Counted from the first letter of the stretch, positions 1 to 8,463 are shown. The stretch: 64,000 nt of DNA from Flavobacterium limi (GCF_010645075.1 NZ_JAADZV010000001.1:186001-250000), one strand, 5' to 3'. Made by a program: numbers and translations. Notes: generated by a model not told the origin, from the letters alone.

Positions 1-90
1 AGTATCTCCTGCACAATGCTCGATATCGCTAACCTGAGCATAAAAGAAATGGGTAAACAAAAAAAGGAAATAAAGTAGTGTTTTTTTCAT
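1..90 (-). CDS. N-terminus of a secreted protein (cut by window edge)
   Basis: An ATG at 88-90 on the minus strand opens a frame that runs without a stop to the window edge, giving about 30 residues. It begins with a clear Sec signal peptide: MKK, a Leu/Phe-rich core, and a probable cleavage after the Ala of FYAQ. The mature part then starts with a Cys-containing stretch (HCAGDT). A TATATTTG box, matching the Bacteroidota -7 element, lies 29 bp upstream at 119-126. Starts of this kind are common in large secreted or T9SS-sorted surface proteins of flavobacteria, but with 30 residues that is only a guess. The reading frame itself is well supported. Confidence 0.7.
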   Translation of the reverse strand, partial: MKKTLLYFLFLFTHFFYAQVSDIEHCAGDT

Positions 91-143
91 ACGTATAGAT
101 TTGTTAAAATAGGTGGGGCAAATATAGCTAAAAAACTTACTTT

Positions 144-581
144 CTATTTCAAATACAAATAATGATTATAATAATCAATAATCGCTTTTCCTTCAAGTAA
201 AACATCTGCGCCAATGATACCATGAACAGGTTTTGCTTTGTATTGCGTTAATGCTTCGTTAACGTGCGAAAGATCAAAAATTACGATACCAAAATCATTG
301 TTTTTCCAGGAACCGATTTGCATGGAATTGTTTTTTGAAATTTGCGTTTTCATTCCCGTTCCGCCTGCTCCGGCAGCCTTGGTTTTAGATTTTTTGGTAA
401 CCAGTTCAAATCGCTCAATACTTTCATAACCCACACAGGAGTTTGATGCGCCGGTATCTAAAATGAAATTTCCAGAAACGCCGTTGATTTTTACCTTAAT
501 CAGCAAATGCTGCGTTTTGATGATTTTGAATTTTATTTTTTTGTATTTCTCTTTTTTGAGGACTTCGTGAAGATTTTCCAT
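144..581 (-). CDS. Retropepsin-like (clan AA) aspartic protease
   Basis: This 145-residue protein carries the hallmark of single-domain aspartyl proteases: a hydrophobic strand followed by LDTGAS with the catalytic Asp at residue 42. A later hydrophobic-hydrophobic-Gly segment (HGIIGADVL, about residue 120) matches the psi-loop partner of the fold. Such enzymes act as homodimers, each chain giving one Asp. There is no signal peptide or membrane segment, so it is predicted to be cytoplasmic. The only usable start (581) lies 49 bp inside the 3' end of the upstream CHAT-protease gene, so the two genes overlap out of frame and are probably translationally coupled. The N-terminal 20 residues are Lys-rich and may be an accident of the overlap. 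The substrate is unknown. Confidence 0.8.
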   Translation of the reverse strand: MENLHEVLKKEKYKKIKFKIIKTQHLLIKVKINGVSGNFILDTGASNSCVGYESIERFELVTKKSKTKAAGAGGTGMKTQISKNNSMQIGSWKNNDFGIVIFDLSHVNEALTQYKAKPVHGIIGADVLLEGKAIIDYYNHYLYLK

Positions 582-3181
582 TTTTGATAACGATTGAAAA
601 CCAAAAATAAACCAATTAGCGTCAATAAACTAATGATGTAAACGATATAATTTGAAGCATTTTCTTCTGTCGAAATAGATCCGTAATAAACGAAAGAACT
701 CCAGTAATAAGGTGATTTTTTAGCGTTTGGAATCGATTTGTCATGTAAGAAATCAAGTTTGGCATTTGTATTGGCTTCAAAATAGGTTTGTTTATTTTGG
801 ATGTTTTTATAAAAATCAGTCATAAAAACCGATGTTGTGTAATCATTTACTTTCCATAAAGAAAATAACAGATTCTGCGCTCCTGCAAACTGAAAACCTC
901 TTGCAACACTCATGGCTCCTTCAGCTTTATAGAGTTTTCCGATTCCGGTTTCACAGGCACTTAAAACCACTAAATCCGGATTGATATTCAGGTTGTACAA
1001 TTCTGAATATAAAACTTCCCGATCGTAGAATTTAATGCTTGCAGGAGTTTCAATGTCTCCTGCAGCAGCATGTGTACTTAAATGCAGAACCGAATAATTT
1101 TGAGCATTATTTTTGAAATTAGAAAAACCTGCATCGGTATTTTCTAAATATTTCCCTTTAAAATTATTGTGGATAGCTTCTAATTCTTTCTTGGAATAGC
1201 TTAATTCAAAAGCTGTTTTTTCGAAAACCGGAAAAACACCCAAAACGTTTTTATCTGAATTACAAACAGGTTTGGAATTCAGATAAAAATTTGCTGAAGT
1301 ATTATAAGCAACCTTAAAATCGTTCAGTAAATAATGCATTTTGGCAAAATTCGTTGTATTTGATTTATGTGTAATCAATGCTTCAAATGGAAGAAAATTC
1401 AAAATGCCATCAGGAACAATTACTAAGTTTTGATAAACTGAATTGTTTGGAAGTTGCAGTAAATCATAAACGATTTTTCCATATTTGATATATCCGGAAA
1501 TATCATTTATGATAGAATTTGCGTCGTTGAAATACGCTATGAAATGTGTAATATAAAACATTTTTCTATGTCCAATATGAACTTCATCGAGTATGATTCG
1601 GTTGTTTTGAAGAACAAAATAATACAATCTTTCAGCACCCACAAAATAATAAACCATCACGGCTTTGTTAGTTTCTAATTTCTTAAACAATGCTTTTAAA
1701 TCACAATTTTCGGGAATATGATCGACATTTTCAGACTGGATTTTTTTCAGGGAAAGCATCAATTCATTTTGTTTTTTTATGAGTTGATTAATTTTCAAAA
1801 TATCAGCGAAATCACCCTTTTGCTGTTCTTTTAAAATAGTATTGTTCAGGTTTTGAAATTGCTGCAAAAGCTGTTTTTCTGCTGCGGAAGCATTTTTAAT
1901 ATTCGAACGGTAACTTTTTAAAATTCCTGATTTAGTTTTTTCAGACAATTGAAAAGCTTTTTCTATATAAGAAGTTTTGCCTTCTTTTTTAAATAATTCA
2001 TCGTAAATCGAAATGCACTTTTCAGTCCGGTTTCGGGATCGCAATTGCATCAGGATTTTCGAGTTTTCATAGACCAAACCGTTCATCAGCAAATCTTCCA
2101 TATAAAAAGAAAGACTAAAAGCTTCCAGTGCTTTTTTAGGCTGATGTATTTTTAAAATTTCTCCCTGTAAATCGACTGCATCAACTAAAACTGTTTCTGC
2201 GTACAATTGATTTTTATTTGGGAGGCTGTTCTTTGAATTATAATCAGGAATCAAAGTCTTAAAAACAAGTATAATCTGCTTTGAGCTTTCCTCGTACTTT
2301 CTTTCATCAAATAGAATCAGGGCTTTTTCATAATAAAGTTTAGCGAGTTTTCGAGGCTGATGATTTGAGGTTTTAAAAAACAATTTTTCAGCTTTTTCTA
2401 AATATGAATTTGCTGTTTCAAAGTTTTGTCTTTGACGATTAAAAGTTGCAAGATTTCGATAAGAATTAGATAAAGTTTCGAATTGATCCTTCTCTTTTTG
2501 AAGAAATTTTATGGAAGATTCAAATGCTTTTTCGGCTTTTTCTCTTGTTCCGGGAAATAATAAATTGCCGCCTGAACTCAGTAAATAATTATTCCCGAGA
2601 TTATTCAGTAAAATTCCTTTCATTGCATTCGGCAATTTTTCAGTTTTTAAAGTATTTTCCAAAAGCTCAATTGCTGTTGAAATCTTGCCAGAACTCTGAT
2701 AAACATTCGATAAATTCAGAATAGCCGCTGTTTTTTGTGATTGGTTTTTCTCTGTTTCAGCAATAAAATAATACTGTTTGATAGTATTTTCGGCACTGTC
2801 GTAATCTCCTGAAACGGTGTATAAATTACCCAAAGGTTTCAGACAGTATTCAATAATATCGTAATCTTTAAGGTTATATTTCTGATAGATTTGCCAGGCT
2901 TTTTCATAACTGGAAATTGCATGGTTTGTCTGACTAAACTGATTCTGATAATAGGCTTTGTTGCAGTTTAAAACCACTATGGCTAATAATTCATCTTTGG
3001 TTTTGGGTTTTCGATTTTTCCAAAAAACAGTTTCGGTATTGGTTAAGTTTTGCAACGCTTTCGCGGAAGGATTCGCTACAAATAAATCAATGGCATTGTA
3101 AATTTTGTCTTCAGGATTTTGCCCAAAAACATTCAGGTTAACAAAAAGAAAGATTAAACCATATAAGTGATATAATTTCAT
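533..3181 (-). CDS. TPR-CHAT caspase-like protease, membrane anchored
   Basis: The 882-residue protein has a Sec signal peptide (about residues 1-20), a long alpha-helical region rich in tetratricopeptide-like repeats (about 40-480), and a C-terminal CHAT domain (about 530-830) of the caspase/separase fold. The catalytic pair is visible as His704 in LHLSTHAAAGD and Cys743 in VVLSACETGIG. One transmembrane helix follows at about 845-862, then a short Lys/Arg-rich tail. The expected topology puts the repeats and protease in the periplasm with the tail inside. TPR-CHAT proteins are frequent in Bacteroidota; gasdermin- or CRISPR-linked CHAT proteases are relatives, but nothing like that sits nearby. 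It overlaps the aspartic protease gene downstream. A perfect 16-bp palindrome lies 30-45 bp before the start. Confidence 0.88.
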   Translation of the reverse strand: MKLYHLYGLIFLFVNLNVFGQNPEDKIYNAIDLFVANPSAKALQNLTNTETVFWKNRKPKTKDELLAIVVLNCNKAYYQNQFSQTNHAISSYEKAWQIYQKYNLKDYDIIEYCLKPLGNLYTVSGDYDSAENTIKQYYFIAETEKNQSQKTAAILNLSNVYQSSGKISTAIELLENTLKTEKLPNAMKGILLNNLGNNYLLSSGGNLLFPGTREKAEKAFESSIKFLQKEKDQFETLSNSYRNLATFNRQRQNFETANSYLEKAEKLFFKTSNHQPRKLAKLYYEKALILFDERKYEESSKQIILVFKTLIPDYNSKNSLPNKNQLYAETVLVDAVDLQGEILKIHQPKKALEAFSLSFYMEDLLMNGLVYENSKILMQLRSRNRTEKCISIYDELFKKEGKTSYIEKAFQLSEKTKSGILKSYRSNIKNASAAEKQLLQQFQNLNNTILKEQQKGDFADILKINQLIKKQNELMLSLKKIQSENVDHIPENCDLKALFKKLETNKAVMVYYFVGAERLYYFVLQNNRIILDEVHIGHRKMFYITHFIAYFNDANSIINDISGYIKYGKIVYDLLQLPNNSVYQNLVIVPDGILNFLPFEALITHKSNTTNFAKMHYLLNDFKVAYNTSANFYLNSKPVCNSDKNVLGVFPVFEKTAFELSYSKKELEAIHNNFKGKYLENTDAGFSNFKNNAQNYSVLHLSTHAAAGDIETPASIKFYDREVLYSELYNLNINPDLVVLSACETGIGKLYKAEGAMSVARGFQFAGAQNLLFSLWKVNDYTTSVFMTDFYKNIQNKQTYFEANTNAKLDFLHDKSIPNAKKSPYYWSSFVYYGSISTEENASNYIVYIISLLTLIGLFLVFNRYQKWKIFTKSSKKRNTKK

Positions 3182-3210
3182 ATTATAGTTGTTGGTATAC
3201 TAAAATAAAT

Positions 3211-3226
3211 CACATAAGCTTATGTG
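3211..3226. promoter_or_regulatory. Perfect 16-bp palindrome before the CHAT protease gene
   Basis: CACATAAGCTTATGTG is self-complementary over all 16 bases and lies 30-45 bp before the ATG at 3181, where a dimeric regulator could act on the promoter. No convincing TAnnTTTG box was seen next to it. The operator role is inferred from symmetry and position only. Confidence 0.4.
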
Positions 3227-3287
3227 TCATATCTTTTTGAATTTAAAAAGCTTAAATTTACTTAAATCCCTTATATGGTGGAAATAT

Positions 3288-5240
3288 TTAAAACCTCCAA
3301 ATCCCATAAACCTGAAAGTAATTAAAATCCTGTTCAAAATTGATCACATATCGCGCTCCTAAACTTGGTCCTATTCTGGCGAATCCTGCCGTTAAATCGA
3401 ATAAAAGACCGGTTTTTAAATTTGTAAAAGAATTTTTTATGGTATTACTTGCTGTTTGCGTGCCTATTAAAATATTTTCTTTGTCTCCCTCAAAAATTTC
3501 GGTTTTTATATCCTGATTCTGCTCTGAAGCCACATTGATATTGGCCTGAACTCCGGCACCGACTCCTATGTAATTATTAATGTTGTACCGAATCAAAACA
3601 GGGATTTCCCAATTGACATTCTTGTTTTCAGTAGTAGTAGTGGTACGTATTAATTGCCTCGTTCCGTTTGCATTGGTGTTAAATTCGGTTGCGATATTGA
3701 CTGCGCTGTTGTATTGGTTTAAAGCATTTACCCATTCTGCCTGCCAGTAAAAGCGATAGGCTTTAAAAGGCGAAATAGTAGCCCCGACAAAATAACTGGT
3801 TGATTTGTCAAGACCTGTATAAAAATTATATCCCGCTTTTGCGCCAATTGAAATTCCCGGTAAAAATCGGGTAGTGGCGTAGTTGGTTATGATAGGTTCG
3901 TTTTTATCAAAAATGATCGAAGTCCGGCTTTTGGTTTTCACTTTATGAAAGTCTTCACCGAATTTCATCGAATAACGGACAAAACCTTTGGTACTATCTT
4001 TTTCCTTTACGTTTTTTTGTTCAGTCCCGGGAAGGTAAATATTCTTAAACGTAAAAATGATTTGTTTTTTTGTAATGATGGTGTCGAGACAGCTTACGGT
4101 TGGCTCTTCGCCTTTTGGACAAATTGGACATTCGGGATACATACTTTCGATCTGGAATGTTTTTTTGTCGAACATATCCGGAATATCGGTTTCTAAACGA
4201 ATTTTTCGGGCAGGACCTTCGCCGTTATTCTGAAAACGGGTTTTGAATTTCACTCTTTTAAACCGAACGAGTCTGTAATTCATAAAACTCCCGTTTGAAC
4301 CCATTTTGTTGGGGTCGTGAGAGGTTACGATTTCCATTTCGAGATTTTTGACTTTATGATTCTTAAAACTACGGTTGGGAACAAAAATTCCGCGCATGGT
4401 AACCGTTGCGCTGGTATCCTTGATCATTTCGGGTGTTGTTTTAAAGGTGTAAAAAACATTTCGGGTTTCGCCTGGATTGGCATCGTCAAATTCCAGAATC
4501 GAAACATTATGGTAAAGTGTGTTTGCTTCTTTTAAACTCGCATCCAGATCTTCTTCTGTCGTTGTATTTTTATATTTTTTGAATTTTATAGTGTTTTCAG
4601 AAGAAGCGACATAAGAGTTTGTATCGTCCACATCATCAACTGAAGCGACTGTATTTTCTTTTACTTCACGTTCGCCGGCATGCGTTCTGAAATCGACCAG
4701 TTCGAAATTGTTGTTTTTGAATTGCTTTTCGTTGTAAAAAAGATAGAGCTTGCCATTGGCGACATAATTCTCCAGATTTTGATAACTTACTACGACTACC
4801 ATTTCCTGTTCCGGAATTGGGTCACAGTTTTTTATGATTGTAAATCCGTTTTGATCAGCGATGGAGGCGATGTCCTGATACGGGTCGTCTGCTATTTCGT
4901 TAACTGCGACTTTTTTTGGCCGTGTAGCAGGAGGTTTTCCGTTGTCGTAATTGTTGGTAACGGCTAATCGGGCGGTATAATTGCCTTTGTTTTTATAAAC
5001 ATGTTTGGGCTCTGCCTGTTTGCTGTAATGTCCGTCACCCATTTCCCATAAATAGGAGTAGCTGGGTTTTGGAGCACCTGCAATTGGAATCAATGGTGGT
5101 GTTTCGGGCTTAAAAGTGACCGAATTGCCTTTCTGGGTGTAGCTGATATTTGCTCTTCGGGTGATGGTGTCTTTTACTTTGGTTTGCGCCAACACCATTA
5201 CTGATGAAAGGAAGATGAAACAGCATAAAAGTTTTTTCAT
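3288..5240 (-). CDS. PKD-domain protein with C-terminal outer-membrane beta-barrel
   Basis: The 650-residue protein has a signal peptide (residues 1-19 ending VLAQ) and one PKD domain at about 40-115, marked by YLWEMGDG and HVYKNKGNYTARL. A long central region (about 120-450) holds beta-sandwich-like sequence and a C-P-x-C-P pair near residue 370. The last 190 residues have alternating hydrophobic strands ending in Phe, typical of an outer-membrane barrel. I infer a surface protein with a periplasmic or extracellular PKD part held by the barrel. The function is unknown. The gap upstream of its start carries one copy of the dispersed hairpin element. Confidence 0.7.
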   Translation of the reverse strand: MKKLLCCFIFLSSVMVLAQTKVKDTITRRANISYTQKGNSVTFKPETPPLIPIAGAPKPSYSYLWEMGDGHYSKQAEPKHVYKNKGNYTARLAVTNNYDNGKPPATRPKKVAVNEIADDPYQDIASIADQNGFTIIKNCDPIPEQEMVVVVSYQNLENYVANGKLYLFYNEKQFKNNNFELVDFRTHAGEREVKENTVASVDDVDDTNSYVASSENTIKFKKYKNTTTEEDLDASLKEANTLYHNVSILEFDDANPGETRNVFYTFKTTPEMIKDTSATVTMRGIFVPNRSFKNHKVKNLEMEIVTSHDPNKMGSNGSFMNYRLVRFKRVKFKTRFQNNGEGPARKIRLETDIPDMFDKKTFQIESMYPECPICPKGEEPTVSCLDTIITKKQIIFTFKNIYLPGTEQKNVKEKDSTKGFVRYSMKFGEDFHKVKTKSRTSIIFDKNEPIITNYATTRFLPGISIGAKAGYNFYTGLDKSTSYFVGATISPFKAYRFYWQAEWVNALNQYNSAVNIATEFNTNANGTRQLIRTTTTTENKNVNWEIPVLIRYNINNYIGVGAGVQANINVASEQNQDIKTEIFEGDKENILIGTQTASNTIKNSFTNLKTGLLFDLTAGFARIGPSLGARYVINFEQDFNYFQVYGIWRF

Positions 5241-5256
5241 GGTCGAGGAGGTTTTT

Positions 5257-5336
5257 TAGCCCTGATGAGAGTGACATCCTTTTGTGCCGGGGTTCGGCAT
5301 AAAAGATATAACGGACAGCAGGATTAGCTTCTGAAA
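5257..5336 (+). repeat. Dispersed hairpin element, copy 1
   Basis: This is one of three related copies in the window (others at 13499-13570 and 37869-37950). The core at 5276-5307 folds as ATC, a bulged C, a 10-bp stem (TTTTGTGCCG with CGGCATAAAA, one G.T pair), loop GGGTT, and GAT. An outer CCTG/CAGG pairing encloses it. It lies between two minus-strand genes, downstream of the 5424-6407 gene and upstream of the 3288-5240 gene. Confidence 0.8.
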
Positions 5337-5370
5337 ATCATCAGAAATAGTTTAAAACAGGTTTAAATGT

Positions 5371-5404
5371 AAAAAAAAGTGATGAGCAAATCACCACTTT
5401 TTCC
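5371..5404 (-). terminator. Hairpin plus T-run after the 5424-6407 gene
   Basis: Read on the minus strand, AAAAAGTGGTGAT pairs around a short loop with ATCAC followed by a run of eight T. The stem has a small 3-nt irregularity. It lies about 20 bp past the lipoprotein stop codon. Confidence 0.5.
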
Positions 5405-5423
5405 TAAAAAAAGTATTTGAAAA

Positions 5424-6407
5424 TTACTGAATGGCATTGATTGCTGCTACCAATTGCGCTTCTGAACCTACTGTTGTTTCTGCAAGTGTAAAGCTATAAA
5501 CTGCATTTGCTGTCGTTGTTACTCCTTTTATTGCGTAACGCCATTGTCCGTTTTCTTCTGTTGCGAAAATAATGTGGCAAGCTAAACCAATCGGAATTTG
5601 TCCGTAGTGCTCACTGAATAATCCGGCAGCTGTGTAAGTATCTAATTGGGCAAGCGCATTTGTTCCTTCGCCATCATAAGAAAGGTATACAGCAGAATTT
5701 GTGTTATCGAATCCTTCAGGAGCATCTACTAATATTGTAGTTTTAGGTCTTGGGTCGCTGTAAAAACGGTCTACATTTGCCCATCCAAAGTTTCCAAAAG
5801 TAACATAGTAACTGTTTGCTTCGCCCTGAACACCGCCTTTTCCGCCAGTTCCGTCAGCACCATCTTTGGCTTCTCTCCAAACTAAGTTATCCTCTTCGTC
5901 AATGTTTCCAAACCATAAAGTCATCTGATTATCATAACCTCCTGTCAAACCGGTTGGTACAATAAGATACATACCGCATGTAGTAGTTAAGTCCTGCCCG
6001 TTTTGTGTGGCTTTGATATAGAATTCTCCTCCTGAAATTAATAAGTTTTTCTTTCCGTCAGGCATTAAACCCATGGTTGGTTTGTTTGTTACCAGCATAT
6101 CCCCTTTATCAAAAAGTTCTACGTATTCAATATCAATTGTTCCGGTTACGGCTACTCCTGCTTTTTTCAGGCAGTCTCCATTGAGGTTGATTTTAACTCC
6201 TTTTTTAGAAGTAAGAACAATATTTCCGTTCCCTGCAGTTGCTGTAAAATGTTGTGTTCTTCCTGCCAAAGCTTCATCTCTTACTGCTGCAAATTCTGAT
6301 GCCGATGGTGGTGTAACTTTGTCATCTCCTCCTTCGCTGTCATCACAGCTTGCAAATGTGGCTAATGCTAAAAACAATAATGCGATTTTTCTAAAGTTTG
6401 TGTTCAT
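5424..6407 (-). CDS. Surface lipoprotein, predicted target of the neighbouring ECF sigma factor
   Basis: The 327-residue protein begins with a lipoprotein signal ending ATFASC (Cys21), followed by DDSEGGDD. Acidic residues just after the cysteine are the Bacteroidota surface-export signal, so it is expected on the outer leaflet. The rest is beta-rich without a family I recognise; a Gly-rich linker (DGADGTGGKGG) lies near residue 190. Two tandem copies of the motif GGGTAACAAT-N16-TATAA lie upstream (6487-6517 and 6556-6586) on the coding strand. The same motif precedes the 6610-6906 gene, so both are probably controlled by the ECF sigma factor encoded at 7034. The biochemical role is unknown. 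Confidence 0.7.
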   Translation of the reverse strand: MNTNFRKIALLFLALATFASCDDSEGGDDKVTPPSASEFAAVRDEALAGRTQHFTATAGNGNIVLTSKKGVKINLNGDCLKKAGVAVTGTIDIEYVELFDKGDMLVTNKPTMGLMPDGKKNLLISGGEFYIKATQNGQDLTTTCGMYLIVPTGLTGGYDNQMTLWFGNIDEEDNLVWREAKDGADGTGGKGGVQGEANSYYVTFGNFGWANVDRFYSDPRPKTTILVDAPEGFDNTNSAVYLSYDGEGTNALAQLDTYTAAGLFSEHYGQIPIGLACHIIFATEENGQWRYAIKGVTTTANAVYSFTLAETTVGSEAQLVAAINAIQ

Positions 6408-6486
6408 GATTTCTAATTTTTATAAATCTGAGCTGATCGTTATCAGTTGGTTTTCAGATTTGGTTGTTAATTCAATTTTTATATCC

Positions 6487-6517
6487 TTATATTAATTCGG
6501 GTTTGATATTGTTACCC
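6487..6517 (-). promoter_or_regulatory. ECF-type promoter, copy A
   Basis: On the minus strand GGGTAACAAT (6508-6517) is followed after exactly 16 nt by TATAA (6487-6491), preceded by ATTAA. It lies about 80 bp upstream of the 6407 start codon. Sequence and spacing agree with copies B and C, which is the evidence for a promoter. Confidence 0.75.
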
Positions 6518-6555
6518 TTGTTTTAAAAAAAATATTTTTAATCTGTTTTATATCG

Positions 6556-6586
6556 TTATATCAATTGGGTTTTTAAATTGTTACCC
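6556..6586 (-). promoter_or_regulatory. ECF-type promoter, copy B
   Basis: GGGTAACAAT at 6577-6586 and TATAA at 6556-6560 on the minus strand, 16 nt apart, with ATTGA just before TATAA. It lies 69 bp further from the 5424-6407 gene than copy A, so that gene appears to have tandem promoters. Confidence 0.75.
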
Positions 6587-6609
6587 CTGTTTTTTATTTT
6601 TTTTAAATT

Positions 6610-6906
6610 TTATCTGGAGAGGCATTTTTCTTCAAAAACATTTCCGTCTTCATCAAGAGCAACCAGGATTTGTTTTTTGCGAAGGCTAATCAGTAAATAA
6701 AGCCAGACTACTGACCAAAGCCCCAGAGTTGCCAGAACCAAAGCCAGATGAAATGAAGAATCGATTTGTTTTTTTTCTTTGGATAAAACCACATATGGGA
6801 GTTTGTCATTTTTTTCAACTACGATAAATCCGTTGCGAATTTTGTTCGACAATGTTTGCTGGAACTTGGCAAAATCCTTTTCACTTGTTAATTGATAACT
6901 TTTCAT
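6610..6906 (-). CDS. Small membrane protein in the ECF regulon
   Basis: The 98-residue protein has a soluble N-terminal half, one long hydrophobic segment (about residues 52-76, LALVLATLG through WLYLLISL), and a short charged tail. No family is recognised and there is no signal peptide, so the N-terminal half is probably cytoplasmic. Copy C of the ECF promoter motif lies 42 bp upstream (6948-6978), ideally placed to start its transcript. The sigma factor gene starts on the opposite strand 127 bp away. It could take part in the envelope response or feed back on the sigma factor, but that is only inferred from its position. Confidence 0.65.
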   Translation of the reverse strand: MKSYQLTSEKDFAKFQQTLSNKIRNGFIVVEKNDKLPYVVLSKEKKQIDSSFHLALVLATLGLWSVVWLYLLISLRKKQILVALDEDGNVFEEKCLSR

Positions 6907-6947
6907 GGTGTGTGATTTTAATTCTTTGAAAAAACCTTTTTGTAGTC

Positions 6948-6978
6948 TTATATCAATGTGCTTGTCTAATTGTTACCC
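6948..6978 (-). promoter_or_regulatory. ECF-type promoter, copy C
   Basis: GGGTAACAAT at 6969-6978 and TATAA at 6948-6952 on the minus strand, 16 nt apart, with ATTGA before TATAA. It is about 42 bp upstream of the 6906 start codon. Confidence 0.78.
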
Positions 6979-7033
6979 TTTTACTGTAGTTTTTTTCAGA
7001 TTCTTTTTTTTACATTAGCTAATAATTTTCGAT

Positions 7034-7618
7034 ATGAAAAAGAGTAAAATACATCCTGACCAAAAATATATTGAAGGAATTGCCGCAAACGATTCGGTAA
7101 TAATCCGGGCTATTTATAAAAATTTCGTTCCCAAAGTGGTTTTCTACGTTATGAATAATTCCGGGGACAAAGATCAGGCTGAAGATGTGGTTCAGGAAAT
7201 CATGATTTTACTTTTTAATCAGGCCAAAGCCAATGCATTGCAACTGACCTGTCCGTTTGATGCCTACTTCTTTTTGTTGTGCAAAAGGAAATGGCTTAAC
7301 GAATTGAAAAAAACTTCGAATAAAGGGGTAACAATTAATGAAGATTTTGCATCTATCAATGAATCTGCTCTCGATTTGGTTGAACAAGCCGAACAATTTG
7401 ATGAAAAACAGCAGCTTTTTGACATGATGTTCCAAAAATTAGGAGATAAATGCCAGGAACTGCTTAAACTGAGTTTTGAGATCAAATCGATGGAAGAAGT
7501 TGCCGAAAAACTAAACGTAACGTACGGCTATGTCCGTAAAAAGAAATCGTTATGCGTAGGGCAGCTGACACAGTGGATTCAGGAAGCAAAGAATTTTAAA
7601 TCTCTAAAAAATAATTAG
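7034..7618 (+). CDS. ECF-type RNA polymerase sigma factor
   Basis: The 194-residue protein has the two-domain layout of ECF sigma factors: region 2 at about residues 20-90 (QAEDVVQEIMILLF, then an aromatic helix with KRKWLNELKK) and region 4 at about 130-185 (LLKLSFEIKSMEEVAEKLNVTYGYVRKK), the helix-turn-helix that reads the -35 element. The next gene, a single-pass membrane protein, starts 3 nt after the stop and is the likely anti-sigma partner. Three copies of one promoter motif sit just upstream on the opposite strand before two other genes, identifying the likely targets. No copy of the motif faces the sigma gene itself, so it is probably expressed constitutively or from another promoter. 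Confidence 0.9.
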   Translation: MKKSKIHPDQKYIEGIAANDSVIIRAIYKNFVPKVVFYVMNNSGDKDQAEDVVQEIMILLFNQAKANALQLTCPFDAYFFLLCKRKWLNELKKTSNKGVTINEDFASINESALDLVEQAEQFDEKQQLFDMMFQKLGDKCQELLKLSFEIKSMEEVAEKLNVTYGYVRKKKSLCVGQLTQWIQEAKNFKSLKNN

Positions 7619-7620
7619 TC

Positions 7621-8346
7621 ATGAACGAAGAACGCTACATATTATTTGATCAATATCTTCAGGGAGAAATGACGATTGAAGAAAGAAATAGTTTTGAAAA
7701 GCAGGTTTCAGAAAATGAAGAATTTGCAGCTGAATTCAGGACTTTCAAAGAAGTTTTGGCGCAATTGGATAACAAGTTCGGATATGATCAGGAAAGAGAA
7801 GCGTTCAAAGAAAATCTTTCTGTGATTTCAGATAAACATTTCAATAAAGACAGGCCAAAAGTGGTACTGATGCGTCCATGGTATTATGCGGCAGCTGCAT
7901 CAGTGGCTATTTTATTCGGATTGTTCTTTTTTGACTACAATCAAAATCCGTCTTTTAATGATTACAATCATCCCGGACAAGCTCATTTTACAGAAAGAAG
8001 TAATGTGAATTCCAATTTGATACAGGCCGAGAAAACGTTTAATGACAGAAAGTTCAAAGAGGCGATTCCGTTTTTTGAGGCAGTTCTTAAAAACAAAAAA
8101 ACGGCGGAAATTCAATATTATTATGGTGTTTCCTTGTTACAAACCAATCAATATAAAAAAGCTGAAACGATTTTTAATGAATTGAAATCAGGAAGTTCTG
8201 TTTACAAAGAAAAAGCGCTTTGGAATCTGGCTTTACTAAAATTAAAACTAAAAGATTATAAAGGCAGTAAACAAATCCTGGAGACTATTTCTCAGGATTA
8301 TGAAGATTATGATGAAGTTCAGGAACTTTTGCATGCATTGGACTAG
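7621..8346 (+). CDS. Membrane-anchored TPR protein, likely anti-sigma factor
   Basis: The 241-residue protein has an acidic helical N-terminal part (residues 1-80), a single transmembrane helix (about 86-104, AAAASVAILFGLFFF) and a C-terminal region with TPR-like helices (about 130-241). An N-terminal cytosolic segment plus one membrane span and an outer sensor domain is the usual anti-sigma design. It follows the sigma gene with only a 2-nt gap, implying co-translation. In flavobacteria this TPR-bearing type often follows an ECF sigma gene, but I see no classical zinc-binding anti-sigma motif, so the role rests on topology and context. Confidence 0.7.
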   Translation: MNEERYILFDQYLQGEMTIEERNSFEKQVSENEEFAAEFRTFKEVLAQLDNKFGYDQEREAFKENLSVISDKHFNKDRPKVVLMRPWYYAAAASVAILFGLFFFDYNQNPSFNDYNHPGQAHFTERSNVNSNLIQAEKTFNDRKFKEAIPFFEAVLKNKKTAEIQYYYGVSLLQTNQYKKAETIFNELKSGSSVYKEKALWNLALLKLKLKDYKGSKQILETISQDYEDYDEVQELLHALD

Positions 8347-8463
8347 ATAATTTTTTGTAAGAAATAGTAAAACAAATCGGATTTAGAAATTTTTATTCTA
8401 TATTCGATTTTTGTTTTTTATGAACTGACCTGAAACTATTTACAACCTTAAACCACCATTAGA

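Noticed and set aside
533..3181. CRISPR-guided or gasdermin-linked CHAT protease system
   Set aside because: No Cas gene, repeat array, gasdermin-like pore protein or nucleotide cyclase is adjacent in the visible sequence; the protein has a signal peptide, unlike those cytoplasmic effectors.
7325..7345. GGGTAACAAT on the plus strand inside the ECF sigma gene
   Set aside because: No TATAA follows at the 16-nt distance seen in the other three copies, and it is within coding sequence, so it is likely chance.
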